A stretch of 14,315 nt of DNA from Acidobacteriaceae bacterium. GTDB lineage: Bacteria > Acidobacteriota > Terriglobia > Terriglobales > Acidobacteriaceae. The position numbers and the translations under genes are program-made. Of this stretch, positions 12,892 to 14,315 are shown in pieces (position 1 is the stretch's first letter; every line of letters begins with the position of its first letter). The notes under the pieces were generated by a model. That model was not told the origin of the DNA. It saw only the letters and a program-made list of their open reading frames with translations, and ran no database searches. The stretch covers positions 2,691-17,005 of the forward strand of contig PMXH01000489.1 of assembly GCA_003165855.1 (NCBI GenBank), written 5' to 3'.

Positions 12892-14315
12892 ATGAGCCAA
12901 CAATTGTCGGTAGACAGCAACGGACAACATCCTCTCTCCTTCACCCTGCGAGACCTCGCAGCCATCGGCTTTCGTCGGAAGAGGGTCTTGGCCTTCTGCT
13001 TTTGCGGGATTTTAGTGGGCGTGATACTTGCCGCCTTTGCCATGCCGGCCGAGTATAAAGCGCAAACCAAGTTGCTGGTGAAAAAGGGCCGCATGGATCC
13101 GGTGGTTACTCCTGAGCAAACTGCGCCCATCATGTTTCGTGACACAGTGACCGAGGAGGAATTGAATTCCGAGGTCGAACTGATCGAAAGCGATGACCTG
13201 CTGCGAAAGGTTGTGATCGATTGCGGTCTTGACCGGAGAAAATCGCTGTTCGGGCTGCTCGATCGCTGGCAGGGAGACCAGGCGAGAATTGCTAATGCGG
13301 TCCGCCGCCTGCGATCCGGGTTGGTGGTCGAGGTGATAAAGAAGACCAATCTGATCAGCATCAGCTACGAATCAGAAAGCCCCGAACTGGCGGCGCGGGT
13401 ATTGCGGACTCTCAACGACGGTTATATTCAGAAGCACCTCGAGGTTCATCACCCTGGCGGGCAGGTGCAATTCTTCGAACAGGAAACGGAGCAGTACCGC
13501 AAGGCTTTGGCGGATGCTGAGCAGCACCTTAAGGAATTCTCGGACCAGCAGGGCGGTGTCTCTCCTGCGGAGGTGCGCGACCAGACTCTGGAAAAGCTGG
13601 CGGAGTTTAACAGCACGCTGTCTTCAATCCGCGCCGACATTGCCAGCGCGAAGACGCGCATTCAGGATCTGGAGAGCCAGCAGAAGGCGACGCCTTCACG
13701 GCTCACGACCCAGATGAAGAAGGGAGATAACGCGCAGGTCCTCGAAACGCTTAAGGGCACGTTGATGACCCTGGAGTTGAAAAGAACTGAGCTCTTGACC
13801 AAGTATCAGCCCAACTACCCGCTTGTGACTGAAGTGGACAAGGAGATCGCGGACACCAAGAGCGCCCTGGCCAAGGAAGAGGGGACGCCCGTCAGCGAGG
13901 AAACCACCGACCGGAATCCGACCTATCAGTGGATCAACGAAGAGCTGGCGAAGGCCAAGTCCGATCTCAGCGGGCTGCAAGCCCGGGAAACCGCGACTCA
14001 GGCGATCGTGAACGTTTATAACAACAATGCAAGAGTGCTCGACGAAAAGGGATTGTTGCAACAAGACCTTCTGCGGACCCAAAAAGCCAACGAAGACAAT
14101 TACCTTCTGTATCTAAAGAAGGGCGAGGAAGCGCGCATTGCCACGGCGCTCGATCAAACCCGGATCCTCAATGTCGCCATCACCGAACCGCCCAGCGTGC
14201 CTGTCCTGCCTTCCCGTTCGGTCTGGACTTTTGTCTCGGTGGGATGCCTGCTGGCGTTCGTCTTCAGCGCGGGATTAGCGGTGACGCTCGACTATTCGGA
14301 TCGATCCTTCCGGAC
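12892..14315 (+). CDS. Wzc/GumC-like chain-length determinant, N-terminal part (runs off window)
   Basis: An inner-membrane polysaccharide co-polymerase that sets glycan chain length and contacts the Wza-like channel. The ATG at 12892 (CAGGAG 5 nt upstream) opens a frame with no stop to the window end, about 474 residues. The first membrane helix is at ~33-50 (LAFCFCGILVGVILAAFA) after a FRRKR boundary. The Wzz domain follows (EYKAQTKLLVKKGR...LNSEVELIESDDLLRKVV), then a long coiled-coil periplasmic region (~180-400) and a Pro-rich stretch (EPPSVPVLPSRS) before the second helix (~444-467). The cytoplasmic side begins at DYSDRSF, where Wzc/BY-kinase members continue into a tyrosine kinase; whether a kinase is fused lies beyond the window. 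Confidence 0.93.
   Translation, partial: MSQQLSVDSNGQHPLSFTLRDLAAIGFRRKRVLAFCFCGILVGVILAAFAMPAEYKAQTKLLVKKGRMDPVVTPEQTAPIMFRDTVTEEELNSEVELIESDDLLRKVVIDCGLDRRKSLFGLLDRWQGDQARIANAVRRLRSGLVVEVIKKTNLISISYESESPELAARVLRTLNDGYIQKHLEVHHPGGQVQFFEQETEQYRKALADAEQHLKEFSDQQGGVSPAEVRDQTLEKLAEFNSTLSSIRADIASAKTRIQDLESQQKATPSRLTTQMKKGDNAQVLETLKGTLMTLELKRTELLTKYQPNYPLVTEVDKEIADTKSALAKEEGTPVSEETTDRNPTYQWINEELAKAKSDLSGLQARETATQAIVNVYNNNARVLDEKGLLQQDLLRTQKANEDNYLLYLKKGEEARIATALDQTRILNVAITEPPSVPVLPSRSVWTFVSVGCLLAFVFSAGLAVTLDYSDRSFR

Noticed and set aside
1..14315. tRNA, rRNA, CRISPR array, insertion sequence or attachment site
   Set aside because: No cloverleaf with GGTTCRA-type arm, no regularly spaced direct repeats, no transposase/integrase frame and no terminal inverted repeats were seen.

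Overview
The window reads as a chromosomal exopolysaccharide (EPS) locus from a moderately GC-rich Gram-negative bacterium. An Acidobacteriota (Terriglobia-like) host is the best guess. That inference rests on the GAF + membrane segment + TonB C-terminal architecture, a NusG paralogue beside an ExeA-type ATPase, and Wza/Wzc-like genes. No rRNA or other taxonomic marker is present, so the assignment is not proven.

Layout. (1) 1-467, minus: 5' part of a nucleotide-sugar 6-dehydrogenase (UGD family), cut by the window edge, with a GTTTC/GAAAC-rich leader. (2) 897-2384, plus: a cytoplasmic GAF domain joined through one membrane helix to a TonB C-terminal domain. (3) 2475-3260, minus: a LuxR/NarL-type regulator whose receiver domain lacks the phospho-accepting Asp. 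(4) 3691-5867, plus: a NusG-paralogue antiterminator, a stand-alone Fis-type HTH protein and an ExeA/XrtA-locus-type AAA ATPase. (5) 5910-6734, minus: proC, a housekeeping gene. (6) 6735-7526: about 0.8 kb without a convincing gene, ending in a leader that resembles the one in front of the nusG paralogue. (7) 7527-14315, plus: a DUF5989-like membrane peptide, an SGNH hydrolase-like protein, a 71-residue protein, a NodU/TobZ-family O-carbamoyltransferase, a methyltransferase with an N-terminal zinc ribbon, a Wza-like export protein and the start of a Wzc/GumC-like chain-length protein.

How the genes may work together (inference). Ugd would supply uronic-acid precursors. The carbamoyltransferase, SGNH protein and methyltransferase would decorate a glycan, which the Wza/Wzc pair would export. 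The NusG paralogue is a good candidate for processive antitermination over the long downstream operon. The strongest unusual signal is a 24-nt element (22/24 identical) immediately before the nusG-paralogue start and again in the leader of the carbamoyltransferase/export operon. Weaker collinear similarity lies upstream of it in both places, which suggests shared control of the two transcription units. The pseudo-receiver regulator, the Fis-only protein and paired palindromes in the 3270-3690 region add to the regulatory density. I saw no tRNA, rRNA, CRISPR array or insertion sequence.
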